DNA of 64,000 nt from Episyrphus balteatus. Its lineage: Eukaryota > Arthropoda > Insecta > Diptera > Syrphidae. Position numbers and translations under genes: made by a program. The notes under the pieces were generated by a model. It was not told the origin of the DNA, searched no databases, and worked only from the letters and a program-made list of their open reading frames with translations. The stretch is taken from contig NC_079136.1 of assembly GCF_945859705.1 (NCBI RefSeq), positions 112,550,028 through 112,614,027 on the forward strand. Reading direction: 5' to 3'. Shown here piece by piece: positions 47,058 to 57,383 of the stretch. Every line of letters starts with the position of its first letter. Position 1 is the stretch's first letter.

Positions 47058-47207
47058 CAGAATTAGGAATCAAAGTTGACATCAATTTGTTCATATCTGT
47101 CATGTATTCCGAAGAATTGGTGTCGATGGTCACTTCTTCCGTATTTTCTTCAGAAGAAGACAAATACTCGGCATCCTTTTCCTTCTGAACTGCTTCCTCC
47201 CAGGAAC
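47058..47207 (-). CDS. exon 2 of the DUF4806-type gene
   Basis: Acceptor TTTCCTTTTAAG ends at 47208 and donor CTG|GTAAGTT follows 47058. The 150-nt exon is phase 1 on both sides. It completes a Gly codon with the shared exon and reads SWEEAVQKEKDAEYLSSSEE then NTEEVTIDTNSSEYMTDMNK. Family members have the same (Y/W)EEA--K---AE--S(D/S) continuation directly after the W-P-rich N-terminal module, which supports the long-range join across the intron 47208-50685. Confidence 0.7.
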
Positions 47208-47345
47208 CTTAAAAGGAAATACATGTTTTGTCGTAAATATAAGTGGCATGAAAGGGATACAAGAAAATATTTGTTCAAAAGGTGAAGCGGCTTAAGACCG
47301 GCCGAACAGCTCAGATTTTGACGATTTTTTTTCAAACGTAGGTAA

Positions 47346-48420
47346 TTAAAAATGCTTTAAAGTCTATAGATTAAAAATTGCCGATGTTGCCGTATTGTTT
47401 TTTAAAATTACAATTAAATTTCATAAAACAAATGATAGCAATAGATTCTCGAGGTTATTTAAGGAAAAAAAAATATAAGGGAGTAAGGGACAATCTTCCA
47501 TCGTTTAAGAGATAAATGCAATTTTCTCATAATCTGACTTTTAAAAAGCCAGAAGCTCATTCTTATCTCCTAAATTTAAATGCACTAAATTTAATCAAGA
47601 GTTTTTGAAAAAAAAATCAATTTCAATGGTTTTTTTTTTGATAAAAACTGAATTTTTGCTTTGAAATAATTAATTTTCTCAAAGACTTTGGTAAATAAGA
47701 ACTTTAAATTTTTCTATTTAACTTTCAACAATAAGGGCTATTGACTGAAGAAAAAATGACTTTATATTTAGATGTTGAACTTTAAAAAACAAATAAGTAA
47801 TATTTTTTTTCAAAACTTCTATTAAAAAAAGTTCTTCGAAAATGAAATACTTTTTAATTTTTTTCATAAACCGTAATACATATTGACATTTTCTTTTATA
47901 ATTTCAAATCGTAATAAATGTGGCCAGAAAAATTTGAAAATAAATGCATTTTATATTACGAAAAAGTTTAAAAAACGACATCTTAAAATTTTTTCAATAA
48001 TTTTTTTTTTCAAAAATCTGAGTTCAGATACCATTCTTTCAAAAGCTCTTAATTCAATTAACTTTATTTTAATTTTACAAATATGACTAAGTTTCTAGCT
48101 TTTTAAAAATGTATATTTAAATGTTGTAGGTGTTGCCGTTGTTTTCAAATTTTTTTTTTGTGTTTGAAGTCAGATCATGAGAAAATTGCATTTATCTCTT
48201 AAACGATGGAAGATTGTCCTTACTCCCTTATATTTTTTTTCCTTAAATAACCTAGAGAATCTTTGCTATCATTTGTTTTATGAAATTTAAGCAAAAAAAA
48301 TTGGTTTTGTTCAAAAAAAATTTAATTTAAAAAAAAATCTTCAATTAAATTTAAAAAATTTGAATAAGTAAAAAATTAAAACGGCAACACCGCCAAATTT
48401 AAAGTATTTTTAGTTTAGTT
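47346..48420. repeat. imperfect foldback repeat
   Basis: About 47346-47620 returns inverted at about 48060-48400 (GAGGTTATTTAAGG, AAGGGAGTAAGGACAATCTT with a 1-nt difference, TCATAAAACAAATGATAGC). The middle (47570-47985) is the inverse of the intron repeat at 45750-46310. Non-coding. Confidence 0.7.
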
Positions 48421-48681
48421 TATATATATTTTGTCAAAATGAGACAACAAAAGGTACAAAAATTTGTTTTTAAATTACAAAATTAAAAAAAAAGATAAAT
48501 AACAACATACATTATGTATATAGATAACAAGAATATAAATAAGATTTGAAAATAAATTAAAATATAAATGAGATGAAATAAATTGTTAATACATTTTTAA
48601 ATTACTAAGAAAACGAATAACTAGGTATATGAAATTATTGACTTTAAACAATGAAAATAGAAAAACGACAAAGGCAACGTA
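48421..48681. other. 3' UTR-like A/T-rich tail of the retrotransposon
   Basis: AT-rich sequence without open frames between the RT stop (48682 side) and the foldback. The exact 3' end and any terminal repeat are not distinguishable. Confidence 0.4.
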
Positions 48682-50217
48682 TCACGAAGATTCTTCATCT
48701 ATCATTTTTTGCAAGATTTTTTTCTTAAAGCATTCTCTACTTATGTCAAATGAGAACAGGTCAGAGTATTTATTAAAAGTTTTTGAACATCTATTAAATG
48801 ATTCATGGGAGGCATAATTAGTCTTTGAAAATGTTTCCTTTAAAAATCTGGTATGTCTTAGAGTGCGCACATTAGAATTGATTGTAATTTTAGAACATAA
48901 GTACGAGGATTCAATATTTTCTTTGAGAAGATCAAACGCGAATAGAGCCTCTGATAACTTCCTTCGATTAGCAAGACTACACATATCAATGAGCCTTAGA
49001 CGATGAGAGTATCGAGGTAGCACATACGACTCAGTGCTCCATCCAAGACCTCTTAATGCAAACAGCAAAAATTGCTTTTGGACAGATTCAAGTTTTTTAA
49101 CATCAATATCATAAAAAGGAGACCAAATAACACTACAATACTCTAACAAAGGGCGGACCAAAGAACAGTAAATTGCTTTAGTGATATAAGGGTCATTGAA
49201 TTCAATTGATCTTCTTTTAACAAACCCTAGCATACACATACTTTTAGAGTGTATTTTGTCAATTTGTTCTTTAAAAGTGAGTTTTTTGTCTACAATAATG
49301 CCAAGGTCTTTTATTTCTTCCTTTCGAACCAATATCTGTCCAACAATGGTGTAGTTGAAAATTATTGGATTTTTTTTCCTTAAGAACGAAATAACGTTAC
49401 ACTTATAAACATTAAGTGACATTCCATTCATTTTACACCAACTTACAAGTGTGTTTAGACATTCCTGTAACAAAAAACCATCAACATCAGCATTAACATT
49501 TTGAAACAACTTTAGATCGTCGGCATATAAAAGGTATCTACATCCTTTCAACAATGAGGGCAAGTCATTAATGAAAACCAAAAAAAGTAGAGGCCCAAGA
49601 TGGCTGCCCTGAGGTACTCCCGAAGTTACATATATTTCACGAGATATAACATCACAAAACCTAACACACTGTGTTCTGTTAGATAAATAGGACGCAATCC
49701 AATTTAACAAAGTTGAATGAATACCATGTTTTTTTTAACTTTAGAAGAAGTAAGCAATGGTCCACTCTGTCGAAAGCTTTGCTAAAGTCGGTGTAGATTG
49801 CATCAACCTGGTTGCCCTTCTCCATTTCTAAAAGAATATGGGATGTATAATCAGCTAAATTGGTGGTTGTGGATCTACCCTTAAAGAATTCATGTTGATG
49901 CTCACTAATGGCCGACTTAAGTGCTAAACTAAGCTTATCAGTAACCATTTTTTCAAATAACTTGGGAATAGACGACAGTATTGCAATTCCGCGATAATTT
50001 TGTATATTTGACCTATCACCGTTTTTAAAAATTGGTATTAAAAATGAATTTCGCCAAGTATTAGGAAAAATGCCGCTAGAAAGTGAATGATTGAACAGTT
50101 TAAGTAAGGGTTCAGCAATTTTATCAGCAGTGTTACGGAGGAACAATGGTGGAATGCCATCGGGACCGCTGTTTTTACTAATATCAATTGATTTCAGTTC
50201 CCTAACAATTTAAGACC
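48682..50217 (-). pseudogene. 5'-truncated Jockey/CR1-type retrotransposon reverse transcriptase, frameshifted
   Basis: Reading leftwards from about 50217 the frame begins in mid-domain with IDISKNSGPDGIPPLFLRN, then WRNSFLIPIFKNGD, the motif-A block YTDFSKAFDRVDH, then (after a shift) GVPQGSHLGPLLFLVFINDL (motif B) and the catalytic YADDLKLF (motif C). A thumb-like region (EIKDLGIIVDKKLTF...LVRPLLEYCSVIWSP) and a C-terminal tail end at 48682. The endonuclease and the N-terminal RT are missing. The frame breaks at about 49730 in a T8 run (plus strand), where HCLLLLKLKK must shift one base to reach LLNWIASYL. YADD and both Asp are intact. The element inserted in the intron between the shared exon and exon 2. 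Clade placement between Jockey and CR1 is uncertain. Confidence 0.85.
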
Positions 50218-50257
50218 TTTGAAAAAAAGATCATCAAAATCTAAGCTGTTCGGCCGG

Positions 50258-50685
50258 GTTCCCTAATATTGCCAATTTTTGAGCTTTAGTTACTCCACTA
50301 TATGTGTACATTAGACCGTGCGTTGTGTTTTTTTTTTTTTATTAGGGTCAAGCTCTAAAGCCAAGTACGCTGCTGATATATGAGAAATACATAGGATTTT
50401 CTAATGTTTAAGAGTTTTATTTATCCCTACGTTCAGTAATGTATGTAATTTTTTGAGGAAAAAACTTTTTTTTTACATATTGAAAGGTCATAACCGCGAT
50501 TACTTTAAGTATATGAAAGGGGACCTAAAGTGTATCAAAATTAACGTAACTAAGCTGTCAAAAATAGGCCCCCAGGATAAACTGCTTTAAGTTTAGATAC
50601 GAATAAAATTTTACTTGGAGAAAAGTGGTCTAAGTGAACTTAATAAAAATAAAATAAAAAAGATGTAGTTAAACTTGTATCTTAC
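50258..50685 (-). other. 5' part of the long intron of the CACTA-like gene
   Basis: Intron sequence beginning at donor CATCG|GTAAGATAC (GT at 50685-50684). No gene seen. Confidence 0.6.
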
Positions 50686-50878
50686 CGATGTCATCAAATA
50701 TTAATTTGCATGCTATGCTTTGCCAATCATCCGATGCTGTGATGCAATTTTTCCGACCGCAAATGGAATCTTTCTTGGACTTTGGCCATAATAGCTTCGT
50801 TCCATCGATGACCCAATTTTTGGGAACTGCCGTCACGAACTTCCCTTCATCTTCGAGCGTCTCCACAACACAATACAT
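50686..50878 (-). CDS. shared exon: start of the DUF4806-type protein
   Basis: ATG at 50878 lies 17 nt after a strong acceptor-like site (T9CCATTAG). The 193 nt to the donor encode VVETLEDEGKFVTAVPKNWV, then a WPK...KNCITASDDWQSIACKLIFDD module, the usual N-terminus of proteins with a C-terminal DUF4806 domain. With exons 2-6 the product would be about 332 residues if the A10 run in exon 4 were one base shorter. The same bases also end the transposase reading frame. The upstream non-coding exon needed for a separate mRNA was not identified. Confidence 0.6.
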
Positions 50879-52921
50879 TTTGATTAACAATGTACTAATG
50901 GAAAAAAAAACAGATTCAGTGTTTGGTAAAGTTATTTTGAAAAATTTAGAGGAAATATTTTCTATGTTATAAAAATTAGGCAAATTTTCTTCTTCATTTG
51001 ATTTATAAACGCTTAAAAATTTAGAATAGAACGGTTTTTCGTAAAAATTTTGTTTTTGTTTTAAGCTTGAACCATAGATAACTGGAATGCCATGTCGATA
51101 TGTTGCAAACTCCATTCTAACAATTTCTTCTGAGTTTGTTAAGAAGTAACTATCTGCAAGTGGCGACTTCAAAACAAAATGTTGAAGCTGAATTGCTTTA
51201 TAGATTCCAACACAGTGTTTAATTTTGCATATTTTATTCCTATCTTTCATATAAAGCATAGGAGTTTTGTTTTCATCTACATCAATTAGATCTACATTCT
51301 CAAAATCTTCGATAATCCTATTTGCAATTTGTTCCAGGGGTCTGTTTCCAGATCTTATTCGACGTTTTAAATATTGTAAACGATTTTCATATTTGAAAGC
51401 ACTTATATTATCTAAAGGTCCATGGTATTTAACATCATCTACGACATGATATAAATTGTGAACGTTATAACTTATGTTTTCAGCTCCATAGATATTAGAA
51501 AAGTTATATATGAATGATTTGAACAGACTCTGTGCGACATCAACAAAAACTTGTTTATTTTTACTTAAACATATTGAAACAGCACAGTGTAGTTCCATAA
51601 AATTGGCATATACTTCTTCATGAGTTTCATTTTGCAAAACAACCGGACCTAAGTACAACAAAAACATACGAAATTCAGTGGCCTTCCAAAAGCTTATCAC
51701 ATCAAGTCCACGAGGTGTTCTATTGAAGTCGCATGGAACATATTTTCGTAGTGATACTAAGGTCTTAGAGATTCTCTCAATGTTTTTTGCCGAGAATTTT
51801 GTTTTAAGGGTTCTATTCTTAATCCATGTAACCAACAATTTTTTCATGACACCTAAGCACAACAAGTGCATGTAATCTGGAGGAAAATTCATAATAATAT
51901 CTATTGGAAGTTTTTCTAATGGAGATGGTTGCGTATGATGATCTTCGTGTATCCCAGCCCGGAAAGAATCATTCGTGCGAAGTGATTTTGATAAGTTTGG
52001 AAAACACATTTGGTGAGATTTGTAATTATAATCCCCTTCTACATTACATCTTTCACAAGCAAAATAACCATTATGCCCTTTGATTCCTTTTAAATAAGAA
52101 CGAGCGGGGGCGTCACAGATGAAATTCCTGATTTTAAAACTTATTTTTTTGGAACCAATGTTCAAATCATCAATGTTAACAGCCTCCTCAAGAAATAATC
52201 GCAGAAATTCATTAACACTTGAAGGTTTTGCCATTCCGTAGTAAACACCTATTACTAGCGGCGGCACACGAAAACCATCTGGTGAACACAAAATAGGCCA
52301 AAATTGGCCCTTTGAACTTTTGCTAACAGGAATCCCATCAATATTAAAGTCCAAGAATATTACTGTTTGACATGTCTGAACACTTTCAAAAACCTTAGTA
52401 AGAGCGCGAACCAAACCGAAATGCCAGTATCTACCAGGTGGAACTTCGATAAAAATTTTCTCAAGGGAAACGCGAGTTTGTAATAATGTTCGAGGGTCTA
52501 ATGGCAAATAAGGATGAGAATTATGCAAAATGTTAAGCAAATCACGCAAGCAAATATTCGATATGTTATGCTGAATAGCCCACAATACTAAGTTTTTTTT
52601 TAAATTTTCTGGAATAGCTTCAAAATTAGTTGAGACAGCGACACAATTGTTTCCAGAATTTTCACTGTCACTTTCATGTTCAGAAATAATATTCGATAGG
52701 TGTTGCAACTCTTCAAATTTCGTGTTAGAAAAACCTTGTTCACAATTAGCACTTATTTCATTTTCCGAAAGGTGTTGCTGCACTTCAAATAACCTCTTGC
52801 TAAGAAAAACTTGTTCAAGATTTTTAATTCTTTCTTTTTCACGCATTTCTAATATTATTTTTTTAACTTTTCTTTTAAAAGTAGTTCTACTACAAATTTT
52901 ATTTTTAATGATAGAATACAT
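50686..52921 (-). CDS. CACTA/EnSpm Tnp2-like transposase, continuing in frame into the N-terminus of the DUF4806 gene
   Basis: The first ATG (52921) gives 745 codons to the donor at 50685; an open reading extends 21 codons upstream from a TTG, so an earlier exon is possible. Numbering from that ATG: basic, Lys-rich N-terminus (1-35), FNIDG followed by KSSKGQFWPIL (~192-211), CDAPARSYLKGIKGHNGYFA with CERC (~269-292), PPDYMHLLCLGVMKKLL (~347-363), PCDFNRTPRGLD...FWKATEFR (~396-417), HNLYHVVDD...GPLDNISAFKYEN (~488-512). These are the hallmark blocks of CACTA transposases (Asp195 and Asp270 are likely catalytic; the third acidic residue is not assigned). From Met682 (ATG 50878) the frame becomes the N-terminal module of the DUF4806 protein (YCVVETLEDEGKFVTAVPKN...LLWPKSKK). 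An acceptor TTTTTTTTTCCATTAG (AG 50896-50895) precedes that ATG. The frame is intact. Confidence 0.85.
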
Positions 52922-53020
52922 TTTTATTACAGTGATTTTATCAACAGTCAAGCTTGGGATAATAACGCGGAATGAGAAAGACAAATGAAAAGACGCGCTA
53001 AGTTATCTGTATGCCTACTC

Positions 53021-53290
53021 TCAAGTTATTTTCCAAACTCAGAAGATATTTTTCAAACTCAGAAGTTATTTTCTAAACTCAGAAGATATTTTTCAAACTC
53101 AGAAGTTATTTTCTAAACTCAGAAGATATTTTTCAAACTCAGAAGTTATTTTCTAAACTCAGAAGATATTTTTCAAACTCAGAAGTTATTTTCCAAACTC
53201 AAAAGATATTTTTCAAACTCAGAAGTTATTTTCCAAACTCAGAAGATATTTTTCAAACTCAGAAGTTATTTTTCATACTCTGAAGTTATT
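53021..53290. repeat. 20-bp tandem array (about 13 units)
   Basis: Units alternate between AGAAGATATTTTTCAAACTC and AGAAGTTATTTTCTAAACTC with exact 20-bp spacing, so the higher-order unit is 40 bp. It lies about 100-370 bp upstream of the transposase ATG, where its promoter or leader should be. Confidence 0.95.
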
Positions 53291-53931
53291 TATTAAACAA
53301 TATTTAATATTTAACCCTTTGCTCCCGGAAAAAAATACAAATATCTTTAAAAAAAGTTTTGATATTTTCTAACAACACACTAAAATGAAAAAACTAATGA
53401 TTGTACTAGTAATAACATTGTATAAGGAATGTTTTGAGCTGAGAGTACAAAAGGAAAAGTCCATTTTGTAGTAAAAAAAAAACTAACAAAGTAATTAATA
53501 GGTGGTATCATGCTGAAACCACTAGGAAGCAAAGGGTTAAAATAAATTATAAACAAATAACAATATTTAAAATAAATTATATATTTAAAATAATTATAAC
53601 AAATAACTTACCTCTTAATAATTTTTCACAGACAGATATTTTTTTAAATTTAATTTATATTTTTTCACAATAACTTTCGCGCACAATAACTTGTTACCAC
53701 CAGCCACAAAAGAATACTGAGAGATCTGAGAAAAATGAGAGACAAAAATATGATGGGCGACGCGCGACGCTCGAGTATGGTGAATGTGTATGTGTGGAGA
53801 GTTGTTGGTTAGTTGAAATTGGGTTTGAACTTAGTTGAAAAATTGCCAGGGTTGTTAAAAGGTAAATAACGAGTTGATTAAAAACTTATACGTACTTATA
53901 GTAGTTATTTAAAATCTTACTTTAAGCTTAG
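53291..53931. other. 5' region of the CACTA-like element
   Basis: Non-coding. A more GC-rich patch at 53755-53800 (GGGCGACGCGCGACGCTCGAG) stands out from the AT-rich surroundings and could belong to the promoter or leader. Confidence 0.4.
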
Positions 53932-54890
53932 GATTTATAATGGATTAATTTTAAACCAATAAACAACTTTAATGGTAAAAAGTCAGTAATTTAAAATCTC
54001 GTTTCAAACTTAAGGTCAAATTTGGTTAATTTCTAGTCTATAAATAGCTTTTTGTGTAAAAAAGGAGTTATTTAAATACTTACTTAAAACTTGTAATGAA
54101 AATTTGGTTATTTTTTAGCCCATAAAAGACAAAAATAAAGAAGTTAATTAGAAACTCACCTTAAACTTAAGATTTATAATGGGTTAATTTTAAACCAATA
54201 AACAACTTTCATGGTAAAAAGTCAGTAATTTAAAATCTCGTTTCAAACTTAAGGTCAAATTTGGTTAATTTCTAGTCTATAAATAGCTTTTTGTGTAAAA
54301 AAGGAGTTATTTAAATACTTACTTAAAACTTGTAATGAAAATTTGGTTATTTTTTAGCCCATAAAAGACAAAAATAAAGAAGTTAATTAGAAACTCACCT
54401 TAAACTTAAGATTTATAATGGGTTAATTTTAAACCAATAAACAACTTTCATGGTAAAAAGTCAGTAATTTAAAATCTCGTTTCAAACTTAAGGTCAAATT
54501 TGGTTAATTTCTAGTCTATAAATAGCTTTTTGTGTAAAAAAGGAGTTATTTAAATACTTACTTAAAACTTGTAATGAAAATTTGGTTATTTTTTAGCCCA
54601 TAAAAGACAAAAATAAAGAAGTTAATTAGAAACTCACCTTGAACTTAAGATTTATAATGGGTTAATTTTAAACCAATAAACAACTTTAATGGTAAAAAGT
54701 CAGTAATTTAAAATCTCGTTTCAAACTTAAGGTCGAATTTGGTTAATTTCTAGTCTATAAATAGCTTTTTGTGTAAAAAAGGAGTTATTTAAATACTTAC
54801 TTGAAACTTGTAATGAAAATTTGGTTATTTTTTAGCCCATAAAAGACAAAAATAAAGAAGTTAATTAGAAACTCACCTTAAACTTAGGAT
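53932..54890. repeat. 239-bp tandem repeat, four copies
   Basis: The block GGTTAATTTTAAACCAATAA recurs at about 53944, 54183, 54422 and 54661 with the same 239-bp content and only scattered single-base differences (for example CTTTAATGG versus CTTTCATGG). Diverged related units continue to about 55250. This is the right subterminal region of the transposon. Confidence 0.95.
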
Positions 54891-55574
54891 TTAAACAACT
54901 TCCATCTTAAAGTGAGTAATTTAAAAACTCGTTTCAAACTATAGATAAAATTTGGTTAATTTATAACCTATAAATAACTTTTTGGGTAAAAAAAGAGTTA
55001 TTAAAATACTTACTTAAAACTTTGGGATCAGATTTGGTTAAATTCTAACTTAAAAAAACTTTTTGTGCGAAAAAAAAGTTATTAAAATACTTACTTCAAA
55101 CTTGGAGTCAAAATTTGGTTATTTTTTAACCCTTAAAACACAAAACTAGAAGTTATTTAAAAACTTATTTATGACTTTGTGTCAAAAACGAGTTATTTAA
55201 ATACTTTTCCGAAACTTTTGAAGAAATTTGGTTATTTTAAAACCAACTTCAAACTGAGGTTATAATTTAACCAAAAAAATTGGGTTGAAAAAATAACAAG
55301 AATGTAACCAGGGTTTAATAAAAGTAAATAAATAGCCAAAACATTTCCTTAGTTTAAAAATGGAATTTTTTAAACTAATTTATGACTAAAAAGTTTATTT
55401 TACGTATAATTTTAACCCAAAACAAACCTTCGAAAATACTGGGTTTTTTTTCTAACCTAAAATTAACCACAGACTTTTAACAACCCGTTTATAGCCGCTT
55501 TATGACCGCGGTTATTTGCAGTTATTTTATAACTTTGGTTATTTTGTAACCGAGGTTTGAAATTGTTACTTGGG
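54891..55574. repeat. diverged right subterminal repeats of the CACTA-like element
   Basis: Repeated ACTTACTT(C/A)AAACTT, AAATTTGGTTA and GAGTTATT motifs, then a GGTTATTTTGTAACCGAGG-rich end resembling the left array. Confidence 0.7.
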
Positions 55575-56614
55575 TTTTTATTATTTTTATTATTTTAAGT
55601 AGGTATTTTCTTTCTTTTTTCTTTAAAATCAAACAAAACATTACTGAAAGTGAATATTCTTTTTAAATAGTGGTGATATTATTTTTTCTATTAGGTATAG
55701 GTGATATAATTGTTTTGTTATTTTCTCCCAAACCATGTGAAGTAAAATCTTATTGCCGATCAAATTTTATCAGTAAATCATATACATTTTACTTCGAAAA
55801 AACACAAATCGCCTTTAAATTAGTACACATTAAGAGTTTTTTATTTAATATTTTTCAATAATTTGGAATGAGAAATTGATATGAAAAATTGATAATAAAA
55901 TATCAAAAAAAAAAATTCAAAAATTTGACATTTAAATATCATCCTGATAATAAAAATATTTGTTTCATAAAACACATTTTATAGAGCATTTTTTGCTGAT
56001 ATTTAAAAAATGTTAAATTGATATTGGTTTTTTTTCGGTGTATTGAAATAAAATAATAATCAATACAGCTCTTTCATCAAAACTTAAAAAATAATGTAGA
56101 AATCAAGATGTTGCCAATTCTGATGAATTAGTGTGACTAAAATCGTTATTCAAATGATTTATGTTAATTACCTATTCTTTTTCGAGGAACTTAAAGTGTT
56201 CCAAGATTGGATTTAATAAGAAAATAAAACGTTCTCTGCAATGATTCGCAGCATTGAACTCAAATAATTTTATATATATTTTTAATTGAATGGAAAATTT
56301 TAAATATTTCCAGATCTTCAACTGAAAAAATTGTAATCGGGTTTTTAGATGCAATCCGTTCAATGAAATCATCTGGAACCGATTTACAAATTTTGGATAA
56401 TTCTTTAAACTTTTTAAACAAAATTCACGACTCGATCACACATACATAGGTACACACGTACTTGCTTTTATGGCGAAAGTTACAAGGAATGTTAAAGCTG
56501 AAAGATAGTACAAGTAAATACATTTAGTTCAGTTGAGTGATCAAAAATGCATCGACTCTTTTTTAAAGAACACATTTCAATACTTTTATTTATTTTCTTT
56601 TTTCAAAAATGATT
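55575..56614. other. right part of the outer TA-flanked element and flanking DNA
   Basis: 55575-56040 is the right arm of the split outer element. 56041-56614 shows nothing recognisable. Confidence 0.5.
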
Positions 56615-57383
56615 TTTAAGAAAATGATCTAAGAGGTGTTTGCCGGACCCCCCCCCCCCCCCCCCCTCAATACGCCACTTTTCAAGATAGGCTTTTGATT
56701 ATGTCGAAAAAAACATGGTAATAAGGAACTTAGACGTTCAAAGGTTTTTATTGCAGGAAAGGGTTATAAAAAAAAGATAAAACCGTGAAGTGCTATTAAA
56801 TGAGGGAGTGGAAATTGATGATAGAGGTGCAAAAGCCTCTTTTTGTTTTTTTTTTTCAATATATTTCCTAAACAACGTAAAATTTTAAAATTTGTGGATA
56901 TGTGTACAGATGGACGCACAGACGTACGGACGGAATTGCGAGACCCACTTTTTTGGAATTCTCCATCAGTGGCGTATCCAGAAAAAATTTTGGAGGGGGC
57001 TTTAAGAAAATGATCTAAGAGGTGTTTGCCGGACCCCCCCCCCCCCCCCTCAATACGCCACTTTTCAAGATAGGCTTTTGATTATGTCGAAAAAAACATG
57101 GTAATAAGGAACTTAGACGTTCAAAGGTTTTTATTGCAGGAAAGGGTTATAAAAAAAAGAAAAAACCGTGAAGTGCTATTAAATGAGGGAGTGGAAATTG
57201 ATGATAGAGGTGCAAAAGCCCCCTTTTTGTTTTTTTTTTCAATATATTTCCTAAACAACGTAAAATTTTAAAATTTGTGGATATGTGTACAGATGGACGC
57301 ACAGACGTACGGACGGAATTGCGAGACCCACTTTTTTGGAATTCTCCATCAGTGGCGTATCCAGAAAAAATTTTGGAGGGGGC
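56615..57383. repeat. 386-bp tandem duplication bounded by hAT-like ends
   Basis: 56615-57000 and 57001-57383 are almost identical, differing mainly in the length of the poly-C run and one or two bases. Each unit starts with a hAT-type right end (poly-C then TCAATACGCCACT), runs through part of a GTCCGTC-family repeat in inverse orientation, and ends with a hAT-type left end (CAGTGGCGTATCCAG then GGAGGGGGC). High identity implies a recent event or an assembly duplication. Confidence 0.9.

Larger units (their letters stand above)
47298..50257. mobile_element. insertion complex in the long intron of the CACTA-like gene
   Basis: CCGGCCGAACAGCTCAGATT at 47298 is mirrored by the complement of CCGGCCGAACAGCTTAGATT ending at 50257. 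The match runs about 40 bp through TTTTTTTCAAA. Between these arms lie a foldback repeat (47346-48420) and a truncated retrotransposon RT (48682-50217). No target duplication was found, and the RT meets the right arm directly. Whether the arms are element termini or part of the original intron is undecided. Confidence 0.5.
44204..55574 (-). mobile_element. 11.4-kb CACTA/EnSpm-like DNA transposon
   Basis: Ends CCCAAATAACATTTTGTGG (44204) and the complement of CCCAAGTAACAATTTC (55574) form a short TIR. TTT lies outside both ends, compatible with the 3-bp duplication of CACTA elements but weak in T-rich DNA. Genes read leftwards: a Tnp2-like transposase, then a DUF4806-type protein. Subterminal repeats occupy both ends (44240-45125; 53880-55570), with motifs such as TTTTATAACCG and AAAACCTGTAATAAACGTT. 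The terminus is CCCAA rather than the classic CACTA/G, which is why the family call rests mainly on the transposase. The host target is the TA-flanked element 43981-56040. Internal insertions fill the intron 47208-50685. Confidence 0.8.
43979..56042. mobile_element. outer TA-flanked element (CACCGAAAAAAAA ends) split by the CACTA-like transposon
   Basis: TA at 43979-43980 and 56041-56042 flank CACCGAAAAAAAAA (43981) and TTTTTTTTCGGTG (ending 56040). The inner arms share AAATTAACATTT and TATCAG blocks. The TA target and CAC-GA-AAAA end resemble the CACTGAGGG family. Removing the 11.4-kb insertion at 44204-55574 leaves about 0.7 kb with no gene. Confidence 0.7.

Noticed and set aside
53021..53290. 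Regular short repeats as a CRISPR array
   Set aside because: The units are contiguous with no unique spacers, and the context is a eukaryotic transposon.
56648..56667. Poly-C run as a sequencing artefact
   Set aside because: The same C-rich end occurs in both duplicated units and in the hAT right end at 58468, so it is a property of the element, although the exact length may be unreliable.
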